Shown: positions 53,439 through 63,934 of the stretch, one piece after another | Layout: the number at the start of each line of letters is the position of its first letter | How positions within the stretch are numbered: the stretch's first letter is position 1 | Origin: Spirochaetaceae bacterium | GTDB lineage: Bacteria > Spirochaetota > Spirochaetia > DSM-27196 > PWMO01 | NCBI GenBank assembly: GCA_007693325.1 | Contig: REDW01000068.1 | Span: forward strand, 56,697-120,696 | Length of the DNA: 64,000 bases | Direction of reading: 5' to 3' | Notes under the pieces: model-generated | Databases searched by the model: none | Told to the model about the DNA's origin: nothing | What the model saw: the letters and a program-made list of their open reading frames with translations, nothing else | Translations under genes and position numbers: made by a program

Positions 53439-54530
53439 ATGCCCGATCCGATTAAGGTAATGATCATCGATGACTCGGCGGTGGTACGTGAAACGCTCAA
53501 GGCTGTCTTCGAAGATGATCCCGCCATCGAAGTGATTGCCACCGCATCGGACCCTATCATCGCAGCCAAGAAGCTGGAGAGCATGATTCCGGACGTAATC
53601 ACGCTGGATATCGAGATGCCGCGAATGGACGGCATCAGCTTTCTCAAACAGCTGATGAGTCAGCATCCGATCCCGGTGGTCGTCTGCTCGTCACAGGCCG
53701 GCGAAGGATCGGGGAACGCGCTGCAGGCGCTGGAATACGGTGCAATCGAGATTATCGAGAAACCAAAAATGGGGACAAGAGTCTTTCTGGAAGAATCCAA
53801 AGTCCGCATTTGTGACGTGGTAAAGGCGGCTCACCAGGCACGCGTCAAGAAGATACCTGAGCCCGACGCGCGTGAGCAGGACATAGCACCCAAATTGACC
53901 GCCGACGCGGTTCTGCCGCGGGCGCGGGCAGTGTCGGTGATAGAGACAACCGAGCGCATTGTGGTTGTGGGGGCCTCAACCGGGGGCACCGAGGCGCTGC
54001 GCGAGTTCCTGCAGGGGCTGCCGCTCGACGCCCCGGGGGTTGTGATCGTGCAGCACATGCCGGAGAACTTCACCGCAGCGTTTGCGCGGCGGCTCGACAG
54101 CATATGCCGTGTTTCGGTCAAGGAAGCTGCCGACAACGATACCGTAGTCCGCGGCCGAGCACTGATAGCGCCGGGAAACCGTCATACCCTGCTCAAGCGC
54201 AGCGGCGCACGCTACTACGTGGAGGTGCGCGATGGTCCATTGGTGAGCCGCCACCGTCCATCGGCTGACGTATTGTTCCGTTCTGCGGCGCGTTACGCCG
54301 GCAAGAACGCGATAGGTGTGATTATGACCGGTATGGGTGATGACGGGGCGCGGGGTATGCTGGAGATGAAAGAGGCCGGAGCCTACACCGTTGCCCAGGA
54401 TGAAGAGACCTGCGTGGTCTTCGGCATGCCGAATGAGGCAATCAAGCGCGGCGCAATAGATAAGGTTCTGGGTTTGCCGGCAATAGCGCAACACGTGATT
54501 CGGACAGCGGGAAACTGCGCGCATGCATAA
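53439..54530 (+). CDS. cheB: Chemotaxis methylesterase CheB
   Basis: The 363-residue protein has an N-terminal receiver with Asp57 ([14 protein letters not shown]). A C-terminal methylesterase domain follows, carrying the catalytic Ser in [12 protein letters not shown], His in [13 protein letters not shown] and Asp in [10 protein letters not shown]. It removes methyl groups from receptors after phosphorylation by CheA. AGAGGA precedes the ATG. The next gene, a hybrid kinase, overlaps by eight bases. Confidence 0.95.
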   Translation: MPDPIKVMIIDDSAVVRETLKAVFEDDPAIEVIATASDPIIAAKKLESMIPDVITLDIEMPRMDGISFLKQLMSQHPIPVVVCSSQAGEGSGNALQALEYGAIEIIEKPKMGTRVFLEESKVRICDVVKAAHQARVKKIPEPDAREQDIAPKLTADAVLPRARAVSVIETTERIVVVGASTGGTEALREFLQGLPLDAPGVVIVQHMPENFTAAFARRLDSICRVSVKEAADNDTVVRGRALIAPGNRHTLLKRSGARYYVEVRDGPLVSRHRPSADVLFRSAARYAGKNAIGVIMTGMGDDGARGMLEMKEAGAYTVAQDEETCVVFGMPNEAIKRGAIDKVLGLPAIAQHVIRTAGNCAHA

Positions 54531-56385
54531 CCCGGCCGGAATCCTGATTGTCGAGGATGAAGCGATAGTGGCTATGGATCTCAAGCTGCGCGTGGAGTCT
54601 AACGGCTATTCAGTGGTGGGTGTGGTCGATTCCGCCGAGCACGCTATTGTGCTTGCCGAGGATACTCTGCCTGACCTGGTACTGATGGACGTACAGCTGA
54701 GCGGTGAGATGGACGGTATCGGTGCTGCGGATGCCATCCGCACACGGCTTGATATCCCGGTTATCTACTTGACCGCTTTTTCGGACCATGACAGCGTAGA
54801 CCGCGCTGTAGCGAGCGAAGCGTTCGGTTACATCGTCAAGCCGATAGAAGAGCGTGATCTGCTGATCGCTATTCAGTTTGCACTGGAGAAGAGCCGCATG
54901 GAGCGGGCGTTGCGCGATGCAAAGCAGCAGGCTGAGAGAGCCTTCCGTGCCAGGTCCGAGTTTGTGGCAAATATGAGTCACGAGCTGCGTACTCCGTTGA
55001 ACAGCATCATCGGCATGTCGGAGCTCGCGCTGGCGATGGCCGACAATCCGCAGCAACATGAGTATCTGCAGATTCTGAAGAAAGCTGCCGACGGCTTCCT
55101 GTTTCTCATCAACAATATCCTCGATTTCTCCAAGCTTGACGCTGGAAAGATGCAGCGTGACGAAGCAGAGTTTTCGCTTCACGCGGCTGTCAGCGATTGC
55201 ATCGCTATTGTGGAGCCGCTGGCGCGTGACAAACAGCTGGCAGTCAGGCTGGCAATAGAACCCGATGTCCCTGAGAACGTGATCGGTGATCGCACTAAGC
55301 TGCGCCAGATACTGCTCAATCTGCTTTCCAACGCCGTCAAGTTCACCGAGCGCGGTTCTGTGGCTGTAACGGTCAAGTGCGATCCGAGCAGCCGGTGCAG
55401 CAAGTCAGGCAGCGTCATGCTGTGTTTCAGCGTGCAGGACAGTGGGGTTGGTATTGAGGCGCAGCATCGCGCGCACATTTTTGAGCCTTTTACGCAGTTG
55501 AGCAGCTCCATGACGCGACTGCACAGTGGAACCGGAATCGGTCTTTCGATAACCGCGCGCCTGGTAGAGATTCTGGGCGGGCAGATCGATGTCGAGAGTA
55601 AACCCGGTGTGGGCAGCAGGTTCGTAGTTACTCTGCCGTATGATAAAGGTGCAACGCCGCGTCTGAGCTCTGCTGCGGCCCCGGTAGACAGTGGTGCCGC
55701 CGGACCAGCACGCGGTGGGCTGACAATTCTGCTGGTTGAAGACAATAAGCTCAACCAGCTGGTGAACAGCAGGCTGCTGCAGGAACTCGGACACAGCGTG
55801 ACTGTCGCGGGAAACGGACAGGAGGCGCTCACGGCCATGCAACAGCAGCCGGCCGATGTAGTGCTGATGGACGCAGAGATGCCGGTTTTGGATGGCTTTG
55901 AGGCAGCCGCGCGCCTACGAGCTGGAGCCGCCGGTGAAGCCGGGCGCCGCGTTCCGATCATTGCACTCACCGCACACACCTCTGAACGCGACAGGCGGCG
56001 CGCACATGAGGCGGGTATGAACGGTTTCCTGTCCAAGCCGTTCAGCGGCAGCGAGCTGTCCGAGACTCTCGCGGCAGCCTACGCCGACCAGGCCACGATT
56101 GAAATGGAGCCGGCAGCGTTTCAACGTTTGCAGCACGGTGCGTTGGCGCTGCTGCACGACGGCGATCTGGGGCAAGTGCACAACCTGGCAGCCGAGGCAC
56201 GAGCCGAGGCGATTGAATCAGGCGCCGATGAACGCTCGGCCACGCTGTTTCGCTTGATTCTGGCGTGCCGTCGCGGTGATCAAAATGCCGTGCACAAGCT
56301 CTGCGAACAGATAGTGCGTGCTGAGACTACTGAAGAGAAACTGCCGCGCACCTATGGCAAGAACGAGGAAACCTACTACAATTGA
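54523..56385 (+). CDS. Receiver-histidine kinase-receiver hybrid protein
   Basis: This 620-residue cytoplasmic protein has a receiver (Asp56 in [10 protein letters not shown]), then a HisKA domain with [15 protein letters not shown] (His near 156) and a HATPase domain ([33 protein letters not shown]). A second receiver ([13 protein letters not shown]) and a helical C-terminal 100 residues follow. That last part resembles an HPt fold in composition but lacks the HxxKG signature. With no membrane or sensory domain, its input is probably phosphoryl transfer to the first receiver, perhaps from CheA. ATG at 54523 overlaps cheB. Confidence 0.88.
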   Translation: MHNPAGILIVEDEAIVAMDLKLRVESNGYSVVGVVDSAEHAIVLAEDTLPDLVLMDVQLSGEMDGIGAADAIRTRLDIPVIYLTAFSDHDSVDRAVASEAFGYIVKPIEERDLLIAIQFALEKSRMERALRDAKQQAERAFRARSEFVANMSHELRTPLNSIIGMSELALAMADNPQQHEYLQILKKAADGFLFLINNILDFSKLDAGKMQRDEAEFSLHAAVSDCIAIVEPLARDKQLAVRLAIEPDVPENVIGDRTKLRQILLNLLSNAVKFTERGSVAVTVKCDPSSRCSKSGSVMLCFSVQDSGVGIEAQHRAHIFEPFTQLSSSMTRLHSGTGIGLSITARLVEILGGQIDVESKPGVGSRFVVTLPYDKGATPRLSSAAAPVDSGAAGPARGGLTILLVEDNKLNQLVNSRLLQELGHSVTVAGNGQEALTAMQQQPADVVLMDAEMPVLDGFEAAARLRAGAAGEAGRRVPIIALTAHTSERDRRRAHEAGMNGFLSKPFSGSELSETLAAAYADQATIEMEPAAFQRLQHGALALLHDGDLGQVHNLAAEARAEAIESGADERSATLFRLILACRRGDQNAVHKLCEQIVRAETTEEKLPRTYGKNEETYYN

Positions 56386-56400
56386 GATGGAGAGCACGTG

Positions 56401-56796
56401 ATGAAGTTTCTGGTGGTTGAGGATGATTTTGGCAGCCGCAGACTGCTGCAGGCGTTGTTGAAGGACCACGGTTCGTGCGATGTGGTTGTGGATGGCGATG
56501 AAGCGGTGGAGGCGTTCCGCCTGGCGTGGGAGGACAATCAGCCATACCGGGCAATCTTTCTCGATATCATGATGCCGCGAGTTGACGGGCATCAGGCACT
56601 GCGCCGGATCCGTACTCTGGAGCGTGAGTTCGGTGTTGCCGACAAGGATCAGGTAGATGTAATCATGACCAGCGCCCTGGAGGACCCCAAGAATGTTGTT
56701 GAGGCGTACTACAAAGGTGGCGCAACCTCGTATATGGTGAAACCCATCCGGCGCGAAGCGCTGGAAGCAGAATTGAGGCGTCTGGGATATCAGTAG
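56401..56796 (+). CDS. CheY-like single-domain response regulator
   Basis: The 131-residue protein is a lone receiver with acidic pocket Glu7-Asp8-Asp9, phospho-acceptor Asp55 (IFLDIMMPRVDG), Thr/Ser in IMTSAL and the conserved Lys in YMVKPI. It resembles the CheX-linked CheY proteins of spirochaetes. ATG at 56401 with GGAGAG is used; a GTG one codon earlier is also possible. Its place between two hybrid kinases in the chemotaxis operon suggests it carries the output to the flagellar motor or between the kinases. Confidence 0.87.
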   Translation: MKFLVVEDDFGSRRLLQALLKDHGSCDVVVDGDEAVEAFRLAWEDNQPYRAIFLDIMMPRVDGHQALRRIRTLEREFGVADKDQVDVIMTSALEDPKNVVEAYYKGGATSYMVKPIRREALEAELRRLGYQ

Positions 56797-56815
56797 CATC
56801 AAGAGCGGTAACCAA

Positions 56816-58717
56816 GTGGAACGGATACTGGTAGTAGAAGACGAACACATCGTTGCTCTTGATATCAAGATGCATCTGCAGAAGTACGGCTATGAAGTAC
56901 CGGCTACCTATCCATCGGGTGAAGAAGCGCTGGCGCACATCGAGGAGATCGACCCGGTACTGGTGCTGATGGACATCCGTCTGCAGGGGCAACTTGACGG
57001 TCTGGAAACCGCCGAGCTGATCAAAGAGCGCTACAATATCCCGGTTATCCTGCTTACCGCTTACGCCGACGACCAGACAATCGAGCGCGCCAAGGCGTCA
57101 CAGCCGTTTGCCTATCTCATAAAGCCTTTCGAGGAGCGCGAGTTACGCACGGCGATTGTGCTGGCATTGTTCCGTCACCAGATGGAACAGGAGTTGATCC
57201 GGCGGGAGCGGCTGTTTTCAACAACGCTCAACAGCATCGGCGACGGTGTTGTGGTGTGCGATACGCAGGGGATCATCGATTTTATCAACCCGGTTGCGTT
57301 ACAGATTCTCGGACTACAGCAACAGCAATGCATCGGGCAGGAGTTCAATTCGGTGGTTGTGATAGAGCAGAAGCCGCGCGAAGACCGAAGCGAGCAGGGA
57401 GCCGTACAGCACTATCTGCTTAACGCCGATTCTGAGTGGGTACCGGTTGAGTACTTGTCGACTCCGCTCGTGGGTGACAAGGGAGCGTGCTCGGGGACCG
57501 TGTCGGTATTCCGGGACGTTTCGTCACGGCTGCGCGCCGAAGCGGATCTCGGCAGGAGCCTGGAGCAGTTCCGTCAGGTGCAGAAGATGGAAGCTGTCGG
57601 CAGGTTGTCGGGCGGTATTGCACATGATTTCAACAACCTGCTGACCGTGATCATGGGCTACTCCAGGCTTATTCACCAGGAACTGAAGCGCGTTGCCACG
57701 GATGTCGCTGAAGACATCGGCGCTGACCTGGAGGGCCTCGACCGAGCAGCTCAGAAGTCAGCTATTCTGACCCGCCAGCTGCTGACGTTCAGTCGGCGCC
57801 AGGTGTTACAGCGCAAGGCGTACGACCTCAACGAAATTGTTGTAGATCTCGAGAAGATGTTTCGCCGCCTGCTGACCGAGAATGTGCGCTTGTACCTTTC
57901 GTGCCGCGCCGAACCCAGTACCGTGCTGGTTGACCGGGGACAGATGGAGCAGGTGCTGATGAATCTGGTGGTCAATGCGCGTGATGCCATGCCGGGCGGA
58001 GGGACACTCACAGTGCGAACGCGCAACGAGACTGTCGTTGGCGAGATGGCAACGCAAACCGGGAGCGTTCCTGAAGGTAACTACGTGGTTCTCAGCGTGC
58101 AGGATACCGGCTGCGGTATTCAGCCGCAGGATCTCAACCGAATCTTCGAGCCGTTCTTCACGACCAAGGATACCGGACAGGGAACCGGGCTGGGATTATC
58201 GACGGTGTACGGAATAATCAGTCAGTCTGAAGGCCATATTCAGGTGAGCAGCGCCGTTGGCGAGGGCACTTCATTCAGTATCTATATGCCGTTGACCGAG
58301 CAAAGAATGAGTGAAAATGTCGAAGAGCCAGGCCCTCGTGGTACACCGGGGGGCAATGAGACGCTGCTGCTTGTGGAAGACGACGAGGCCGTTCGACGGA
58401 TGCTTGCCCGCGTTCTGCGCGACAACGGATACACGGTGATCGAGGCACAAAACGCCGGCGAGGCGCTGCTGATAGCCGAAGACACGTCGAATACGCTGCA
58501 CATGATTGTTTCCGACGTGGTTATGCCGCACGTAACCGGTGACCGGCTGGTTGCGAGGATTCGTTCTGCGCGTCCCGAAATCAAGGCTCTGCTGATATCC
58601 GGCTATCCCGAATCGGTCTCCGACGAGTGGAGTCAGCAGGGGTGGGCTTCGCTGCTGCTGAAACCGTTTGAACCTCAGACGCTACTGGAACGGGTGCGAT
58701 CCGTGCTCGACTCCTGA
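56816..58717 (+). CDS. Receiver-PAS-histidine kinase-receiver hybrid protein
   Basis: This 633-residue protein has a receiver (Asp53 in LVLMDIRLQG) and a PAS domain (about 135-240, NSIGDGVVVCDTQGIIDFIN). A HisKA domain follows with the GGIAHDFNNLLTVIMGYSRL motif, then a HATPase (NARDAMPGGG, DTGCGI, GTGLGLSTVYGI) and a final receiver (MIVSDVVMPHVTG). There is no membrane segment. The GTG start has only a weak ribosome-binding site. It shares the double-receiver layout of the kinase two genes upstream but belongs to a different kinase subgroup (HDFNN type). The PAS domain may bind a ligand or cofactor, which cannot be read from sequence. Confidence 0.88.
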   Translation: MERILVVEDEHIVALDIKMHLQKYGYEVPATYPSGEEALAHIEEIDPVLVLMDIRLQGQLDGLETAELIKERYNIPVILLTAYADDQTIERAKASQPFAYLIKPFEERELRTAIVLALFRHQMEQELIRRERLFSTTLNSIGDGVVVCDTQGIIDFINPVALQILGLQQQQCIGQEFNSVVVIEQKPREDRSEQGAVQHYLLNADSEWVPVEYLSTPLVGDKGACSGTVSVFRDVSSRLRAEADLGRSLEQFRQVQKMEAVGRLSGGIAHDFNNLLTVIMGYSRLIHQELKRVATDVAEDIGADLEGLDRAAQKSAILTRQLLTFSRRQVLQRKAYDLNEIVVDLEKMFRRLLTENVRLYLSCRAEPSTVLVDRGQMEQVLMNLVVNARDAMPGGGTLTVRTRNETVVGEMATQTGSVPEGNYVVLSVQDTGCGIQPQDLNRIFEPFFTTKDTGQGTGLGLSTVYGIISQSEGHIQVSSAVGEGTSFSIYMPLTEQRMSENVEEPGPRGTPGGNETLLLVEDDEAVRRMLARVLRDNGYTVIEAQNAGEALLIAEDTSNTLHMIVSDVVMPHVTGDRLVARIRSARPEIKALLISGYPESVSDEWSQQGWASLLLKPFEPQTLLERVRSVLDS

Positions 58718-58724
58718 GCGCCGG

Positions 58725-58753
58725 TTGCAAAACTTCTCGCTGCAGGTTACAAC
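58725..58753 (+). promoter_or_regulatory. Candidate sigma-70-type promoter of lepA
   Basis: TTGCAA and TACAAC are spaced by 17 bases. Transcription would start near 58760, five bases before the ATG. No ribosome-binding site is present. Confidence 0.5.
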
Positions 58754-58764
58754 TGCCACAGACT

Positions 58765-60567
58765 ATGAATCAGCAACACACAAGAAACTTCTGCATTATT
58801 GCCCATATCGATCATGGAAAATCCACGCTTGCTGATCGGCTCATCCAACTGGCCAAGATGGTTGAAGCGCGCGATTTTCAGGACCAACTGCTCGATTCGA
58901 TGGATATCGAGCGTGAGCGCGGAATATCGATCAAATCGCACGCCATTACGATTCCGTACAGCGATAGCGACGGTGTGCTGTATCAGTTGAATCTGGTAGA
59001 CACCCCGGGGCACGTTGACTTCTCGTACGAGGTATCGCGCGCGATTGCCTCGTGCGAGGGAGCGTTGTTGCTCATCGACGCAGCGCAGGGTGTCCAGGCC
59101 CAGACGTTATCCAACATGTACATGGCGCTCGAGCACAATCTTGAGATCGTTCCGGTTATCAACAAGATTGACCTTCCGAGCGCACGCATAGACGAAGTCA
59201 AGCAGCAGATTGAACACGACCTGGGACTCGATCCCGAAACTGCAATCCTCATATCGGCAAAGAACGGGGTAGGAATCGATGAGCTGATGCACGCGATTAT
59301 ATCACTGATTCCCCCTCCCGCCGGTGACTCCAGCGCACCGCTGCAGGCGCGAATTTTTGATTCTCATTACGACGCCTACCGCGGGGTTATCGTGCACATC
59401 AAGCTGGTTAACGGCCGCCTCAGCAGCGGTGAAACCATTCGCATGTTCGCCAACGAGTCCAGCTACAAAGTCGAAGAGCTGGGCAAGTTCCGTATAGCGC
59501 TGGCTCCAACCGCCAGGCTCGATGCAGGCGAGGTTGGATACTTCATAGCCGGTATCAAGACTGTCAGTGACATACGGGTAGGAGATACCGTTACGCACAA
59601 CGACAGGCCGTGTGCGCAGCCGCTGGCCGGGTTCCGCGAAGTCAAACCGGTGGTTTTCTCGTCGATCTTTCCGGTGGACACCAACGACTACGACGAGCTG
59701 GCTGCAGCTATGGAGCGGCTCAAGCTGAACGATGCGTCGCTGATTTACGAAAAAGACAACTCGGCAGCGTTAGGATTCGGGTTTCGCTGCGGCTTTCTGG
59801 GACTGCTGCACCTTGAAGTGGTGCAGGAGCGCCTCGAGCGTGAGTTCGATCTGTCGCTGGTACTCACAGCTCCCTCTGTGCGCTACGAGGTGATTCTGAA
59901 TGACGGCGAAAGCCGTGCGATTTCGAACCCGTTGGAATATCCCAATCCGGGCGACGTCGCGGTCTGCCGCGAACCGTATATCCGGGCCTCGGTCATTACG
60001 CCGGCGGATTACCTGGGCAACGTGATTACGCTCTGCCTCGAAAAGCGCGGCACTCAGGAAGATCTGCGCTACCTGGACAAGAAGCGTGTTGAGCTGATCT
60101 ACGTCATGCCGCTCGCCGAGGTTCTGTTTGACTTCTACGATCGTCTCAAATCGGTCAGTCGTGGCTACGCTTCGCTTGACTACGATATTATCGAATACCG
60201 TGAGGTCGATCTGGTTCGACTGGATATACTGGTCAACGGCAAACCCGTCGATGCCTTGTCTCAACTGGTATTTCGCGGAACTGCCGAGGCCAAGGCCCGC
60301 CGAATCTGCAGAAAGCTGCGCCAGGAGATTCCGCGCCACCAGTTTAAAATACCGATTCAGGGCACGATCGGCGGCAACGTGATTGCGCGCGAAACAATTT
60401 CGGCTTTGCGCAAAGATGTTACGGCCAAGTGCTACGGCGGTGATATTTCGCGCAAGCGGAAGCTGTTGGAAAAGCAGAAAGAGGGCAAGAAGCGGATGAA
60501 ACTGGTCGGTAACGTGGAGTTGCCGCAGTCTGCGTTTCTGTCGGTGCTCAAGTCCGAGGAGGAGTAA
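58765..60567 (+). CDS. lepA: Elongation factor 4 (LepA)
   Basis: This 600-residue translational GTPase has G1 AHIDHGKSTLADRLIQL, the switch region RERGISIKSHA, G3 VDTPGHVDFSYEV and G4 NKIDLPSA. EF-G-like domains III and V and the LepA-specific C-terminal domain (GGDISRKRKLLEKQKEGKKR) follow. LepA acts on stalled ribosomes or in 30S biogenesis. The second switch residue is Ser (GISIK) where Thr is more common (GITIK). The ATG is not preceded by a ribosome-binding site. Its end overlaps the convergent DUF115 gene by 20 bases. Confidence 0.96.
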   Translation: MNQQHTRNFCIIAHIDHGKSTLADRLIQLAKMVEARDFQDQLLDSMDIERERGISIKSHAITIPYSDSDGVLYQLNLVDTPGHVDFSYEVSRAIASCEGALLLIDAAQGVQAQTLSNMYMALEHNLEIVPVINKIDLPSARIDEVKQQIEHDLGLDPETAILISAKNGVGIDELMHAIISLIPPPAGDSSAPLQARIFDSHYDAYRGVIVHIKLVNGRLSSGETIRMFANESSYKVEELGKFRIALAPTARLDAGEVGYFIAGIKTVSDIRVGDTVTHNDRPCAQPLAGFREVKPVVFSSIFPVDTNDYDELAAAMERLKLNDASLIYEKDNSAALGFGFRCGFLGLLHLEVVQERLEREFDLSLVLTAPSVRYEVILNDGESRAISNPLEYPNPGDVAVCREPYIRASVITPADYLGNVITLCLEKRGTQEDLRYLDKKRVELIYVMPLAEVLFDFYDRLKSVSRGYASLDYDIIEYREVDLVRLDILVNGKPVDALSQLVFRGTAEAKARRICRKLRQEIPRHQFKIPIQGTIGGNVIARETISALRKDVTAKCYGGDISRKRKLLEKQKEGKKRMKLVGNVELPQSAFLSVLKSEEE

Positions 60568-62167
60568 GCTCCACCAGCCTTGCCAGTGCGCGGTTGATCT
60601 GGATCCGATAGAACCGGGCAGCAACCAGGCAACGGCGCAGAGAGCTCTGGTCGGTGCTACAGGGCGCGCCGGTCTCGCGACAAAGATAGTCTGCGGCCTG
60701 CAGCAGGTGCTGCAATTGCCGCGTATCACCTTGGCTGGTAATCAGTTCTTCCAGTTGCTGCAGCAGCGCCAACTCGTCTTCGAGGGAATCGCGCAGTGTT
60801 TGGTAGTCCGGCGGCTGTGCGACTGTCATAGCCGGCTGCAGACGCGGCGCACCGGCTGCAGCCGCTTGCAGAAATCCGCCAAGGCTGGCCACTTGCCGGG
60901 CGCCGGTGGCCAGCCCGTGCGCTCCCAGGTCGTACAGCCTGGGATTTGCAGAGGCGATGCTCCGCAACTGTTCCGCATAGGAGAGCAGTACCATGTCGGT
61001 CTTGCAGATGCCGCCGCGCTTGTCCGGTTGTGCAAGCCGCGCACGCGCCAGACACGCGGCATAGATGCGGTCCCCGGAGAGGCGATTGCCCGATGACAGC
61101 GCGCGCTGCAGCATCGGGGCGCCGTTGGCGTGCGTCTTGCCGTCCGCGTACGAAAAATCCAGGCCGCTGAAACCCACGGCGCCGCTGCAGATGGAGCACG
61201 CAAGTTTGACCGCAACAACTCCGACACTGCCAAGCGGAGGGATCTGCAGCGGCAGCAGTCCACGGGACTCAAGGCGGCCTAGCAATGCGGTTTTAATCGG
61301 CCGCGACGCAAAGAACAACGTGTTGTGGCGCGGGAAGAGGCGGACAACCGCAGGGTAGGAGAAGAGATCAGCAAAGAGCAGCACGGATTGCCGCTGCACT
61401 CCCAGAAAATCTCCCAGGTTGGCGTGCTGAGCCTCAACGGCTACCACAGCGTCTGCAGCTATGGAGTGCGCTTCCAGTACCGGCAGGGCGGTATCCACGG
61501 CAATCACAAAGAGCTGGTCGCGTGCTTGCTGCAATTGCGGCAGCAGGTCCTGCAACGATGGTCCGGCTCCGAGCACCAGTGTCGGTTTTTCGACGCGCAA
61601 AGACTCAATTGGCCTGGCGGAGGGCAGAAGCGGCAGATTGGCAAACAGGTTGCGAAACCAGAGCCGGGCCATGTGCATTGTAGTCATGCGATTCTGCCAT
61701 GCGCGTCGGATCTCGTCCTGTAGCCAGCGCACCAGGCGCGAGTAGTCTTCAGTGTGCAGTCGCGATCCTGCGCTGAGGTTGACCAGGTGAACCCGTTCGC
61801 AACTGCTGCGCAGCGTCAGGGGGAAGCACGCTTCAAGCTGGTTCAACTGTTCTGCGTAGCACACAACAACACGCGGATCGGCTACAACCGTGTCGGGAAG
61901 ATGCTGTGCAGACAAGGCCGCGAGTTGCGGCTCCAATTCTACCAGCACAATACGACAGCCTGGTCCACATTTGTGCAGCAGTTCCGGCAGGCCGTGACCG
62001 AGTAGCGGTGACGGTACAATGACCAGACTGCGATCGAGGATATTGAGCGCGGCAACCCGGCGCCGGCAGGCAGCCAGCGGTGTGGTTGGGCTGTAGAGGT
62101 TCTTACCGCGGAAGACGACTGTTTTCCCGTCAGTAGCGTCAACTACCAGCGGAGGGTCGCCCGTCAT
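60548..62167 (-). CDS. DUF115/MptE-like protein, Maf motility-accessory type
   Basis: This 539-residue protein has the MptE-like core PTLVLGAGPSLQDLLPQLQQ near residue 195 and AVDTALPVLEAHSIAADAVV, with FSGLDFSYADGKTHANG further on. Proteins with this domain include the motility accessory factors that attach pseudaminic or legionaminic acids to flagellins. There is no signal peptide. Its ATG overlaps the stop of the upstream PpiD/SurA-type gene (TGATG), indicating an operon. Link to flagellin glycosylation is an inference from the family. Confidence 0.75.
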   Translation of the reverse strand: MTGDPPLVVDATDGKTVVFRGKNLYSPTTPLAACRRRVAALNILDRSLVIVPSPLLGHGLPELLHKCGPGCRIVLVELEPQLAALSAQHLPDTVVADPRVVVCYAEQLNQLEACFPLTLRSSCERVHLVNLSAGSRLHTEDYSRLVRWLQDEIRRAWQNRMTTMHMARLWFRNLFANLPLLPSARPIESLRVEKPTLVLGAGPSLQDLLPQLQQARDQLFVIAVDTALPVLEAHSIAADAVVAVEAQHANLGDFLGVQRQSVLLFADLFSYPAVVRLFPRHNTLFFASRPIKTALLGRLESRGLLPLQIPPLGSVGVVAVKLACSICSGAVGFSGLDFSYADGKTHANGAPMLQRALSSGNRLSGDRIYAACLARARLAQPDKRGGICKTDMVLLSYAEQLRSIASANPRLYDLGAHGLATGARQVASLGGFLQAAAAGAPRLQPAMTVAQPPDYQTLRDSLEDELALLQQLEELITSQGDTRQLQHLLQAADYLCRETGAPCSTDQSSLRRCLVAARFYRIQINRALARLVELTPPRT

Positions 62168-63693
62168 CAGTTTCCGATAACGTAGCGGGCAAACGCCTGG
62201 TTGAAGTTATCGGTCAGCTTGTCGCGGTCTATGAAGCTGCGTTCGAGTTCCTCGCCCTGCATCTGTTGAACCAGAAATGGATAATACGAACGCAGGAACT
62301 CCATATCTGATTCATCCGGCACGCGCTCGTCAATGAGTGCAGCCACGAGAGTGCCGTTCTGCAGGGTGATGGCAGGCGAGACGTCACCGGCACTCAGAGC
62401 AAATAACTCGCGAAAGAAGTCCTCGCGGTTGGCAGCGGTGCGCAGCAGGTTGCCCTCGCCGCCACTTACCGGCGAGAAAATCGGCATGTTGCCGTAGTTG
62501 ATCGGAAACCACTCCGATTCGCGTACGGTCAGGCCCAGCTGTTGGGCTGCCTCCTGGAAACCGGCTTGCTGAGCAAGGCCGCGAAACTCGTCGGCCTCAT
62601 CGATAAGGTAGTCTTCAATGATCCCACGCTCAAAGGTGCTCATATAGCGGCGCACCGTGGTCAGGGTGGCGGGATCCTGCGGATCGGGCTGCCTCACCGG
62701 TTCGTTGAGGCGGTAGATCATCCAGGTGTCACGAGCCTCGAGAACCGGGCTGACTTCACCAACGTCCAGTGCGTAGACCTCGTCGAGCAGCTGCGGATCG
62801 AGGAAATCCGGCTCCAATTCGTAGTATCGCATCCAGCCCATTTCGCCGCCCTGTTCGGCGTACGCGTCAACCGAATGTGCCTGGGCGAGGTCTTCGAAGC
62901 TGGCAGTCCTGTCGGCGATCTGCTGGCGTATGCGCTCGGCATCGGACTGACTGGAGCGCACGGTGATTCGCGACAGATTTGCCTCCTGGAATCGGAATGA
63001 GAACTCGCGCGCGTAATCGAGCACCGGTTGTTCTGGAACCTCTTCAAACGAGAAGGCCACGTACTGGAAGCGTCGCTCGGGGCCCGACATGGAGGCTACA
63101 AAGGTTGTTTCGGGAGCCGGGGTACGCAGCGCCTGCAGTTTGTCTTCAACAAACTGCTGTTGAATCAGCACCTCTCTGAGATAGTCGCGCAGGCTCTGGC
63201 GCTCCTGCTGCGGCATCTGACGATAGCGTTGTGAGCTGAAGCGTCCGTCCTCCTGAAAAGCCGGATGCTGGGCCAGAGTACGGTCCAGCAGTTGCTGCGA
63301 AGGTGCCATTCCCGATTGTTCGGCTTCCAGCAGCACCGCGGTATGAAACACCGCATCATTGAACGCCTGACGCCACAGATTGCGCAGCTGGAACTGGAAT
63401 TCCTGTTGGTTTGTTTGCGAAATATCAGCCTGCTCGGCGATCTGCTGGAAGCGGCGGGCAAAGTAGTTGCCCGGGGAGTAGACGATATCGCGGTTTCCGT
63501 AACGGCCGAATACCGGCTGGGTCTCACCGACAAATCCGGTTGCCACCGGTGCCCCGACAAAGGTGACAACGATGACTACCAGAATGATGACGCTGAAAAC
63601 GTAGAGCAATGGGCTGCGACCGGCGAGGGTGCGCCGCTTAACCTTGTCTTCGGCTTTCTTGTCGGGACTCTTATGTCTATCTTTCGACGCCAT
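62167..63693 (-). CDS. Membrane-anchored PpiD/SurA-type periplasmic chaperone
   Basis: The 508-residue protein has a basic cytoplasmic N-terminus and one membrane segment (about residues 30-52). A SurA_N-like helical region (about 75-190) follows, with a parvulin-type region (about 240-330) around FEDLAQAHSVDAYAEQGGEM and YALDVGEVSPVLEARDTWMI. It probably assists folding of exported proteins. Active-site residues of parvulins are only partly recognisable, so isomerase activity is uncertain. The ATG has GGAAGGA upstream, and the DUF115 gene follows with a one-base overlap. Confidence 0.77.
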   Translation of the reverse strand: MASKDRHKSPDKKAEDKVKRRTLAGRSPLLYVFSVIILVVIVVTFVGAPVATGFVGETQPVFGRYGNRDIVYSPGNYFARRFQQIAEQADISQTNQQEFQFQLRNLWRQAFNDAVFHTAVLLEAEQSGMAPSQQLLDRTLAQHPAFQEDGRFSSQRYRQMPQQERQSLRDYLREVLIQQQFVEDKLQALRTPAPETTFVASMSGPERRFQYVAFSFEEVPEQPVLDYAREFSFRFQEANLSRITVRSSQSDAERIRQQIADRTASFEDLAQAHSVDAYAEQGGEMGWMRYYELEPDFLDPQLLDEVYALDVGEVSPVLEARDTWMIYRLNEPVRQPDPQDPATLTTVRRYMSTFERGIIEDYLIDEADEFRGLAQQAGFQEAAQQLGLTVRESEWFPINYGNMPIFSPVSGGEGNLLRTAANREDFFRELFALSAGDVSPAITLQNGTLVAALIDERVPDESDMEFLRSYYPFLVQQMQGEELERSFIDRDKLTDNFNQAFARYVIGN

Positions 63694-63760
63694 ATGCGCT
63701 GCTATCCTTCCACTGTGTTACAGGTTTTGCGGGGATTTTGCATGATCCGCAGACGGTTGT

Positions 63761-63789
63761 AAGCTACCACGCTGCAGCTGCAATGTCAA
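63761..63789 (-). promoter_or_regulatory. Candidate promoter of the PpiD-type operon
   Basis: On the minus strand TTGACA and TAGCTT are separated by 17 bases. The -35 box is consensus but the -10 box is weak. Confidence 0.35.
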
Positions 63790-63814
63790 TTGACTCGAGC
63801 GCCTGCCGCGGTGC

Positions 63815-63843
63815 TTGACACAAATACCAAACTCGGCTACATT
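63815..63843 (+). promoter_or_regulatory. Sigma-70-type promoter of tRNA-Asp
   Basis: TTGACA and TACATT are separated by exactly 17 bases, with a start near 63850, six bases before the tRNA. Confidence 0.65.
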
Positions 63844-63855
63844 CAGACGCGTCAC

Positions 63856-63930
63856 GGGGGCGTGGCGAAGTTGGTTTATCGCGCCGGCCTGTCAAGCCGG
63901 AGGTCGCGGGTTCAATCCCCGTCGCTCCCG
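63856..63930 (+). tRNA. tRNA-Asp (anticodon GTC)
   Basis: The acceptor GGGGGCG pairs with CGCTCCC (one G-U pair). The anticodon stem CCGGC/GCCGG holds CTGTCAA, giving anticodon GTC. The T arm contains GTTCAATCC. The discriminator is G and CCA is not encoded. Confidence 0.95.
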
Positions 63931-63934
63931 CATA

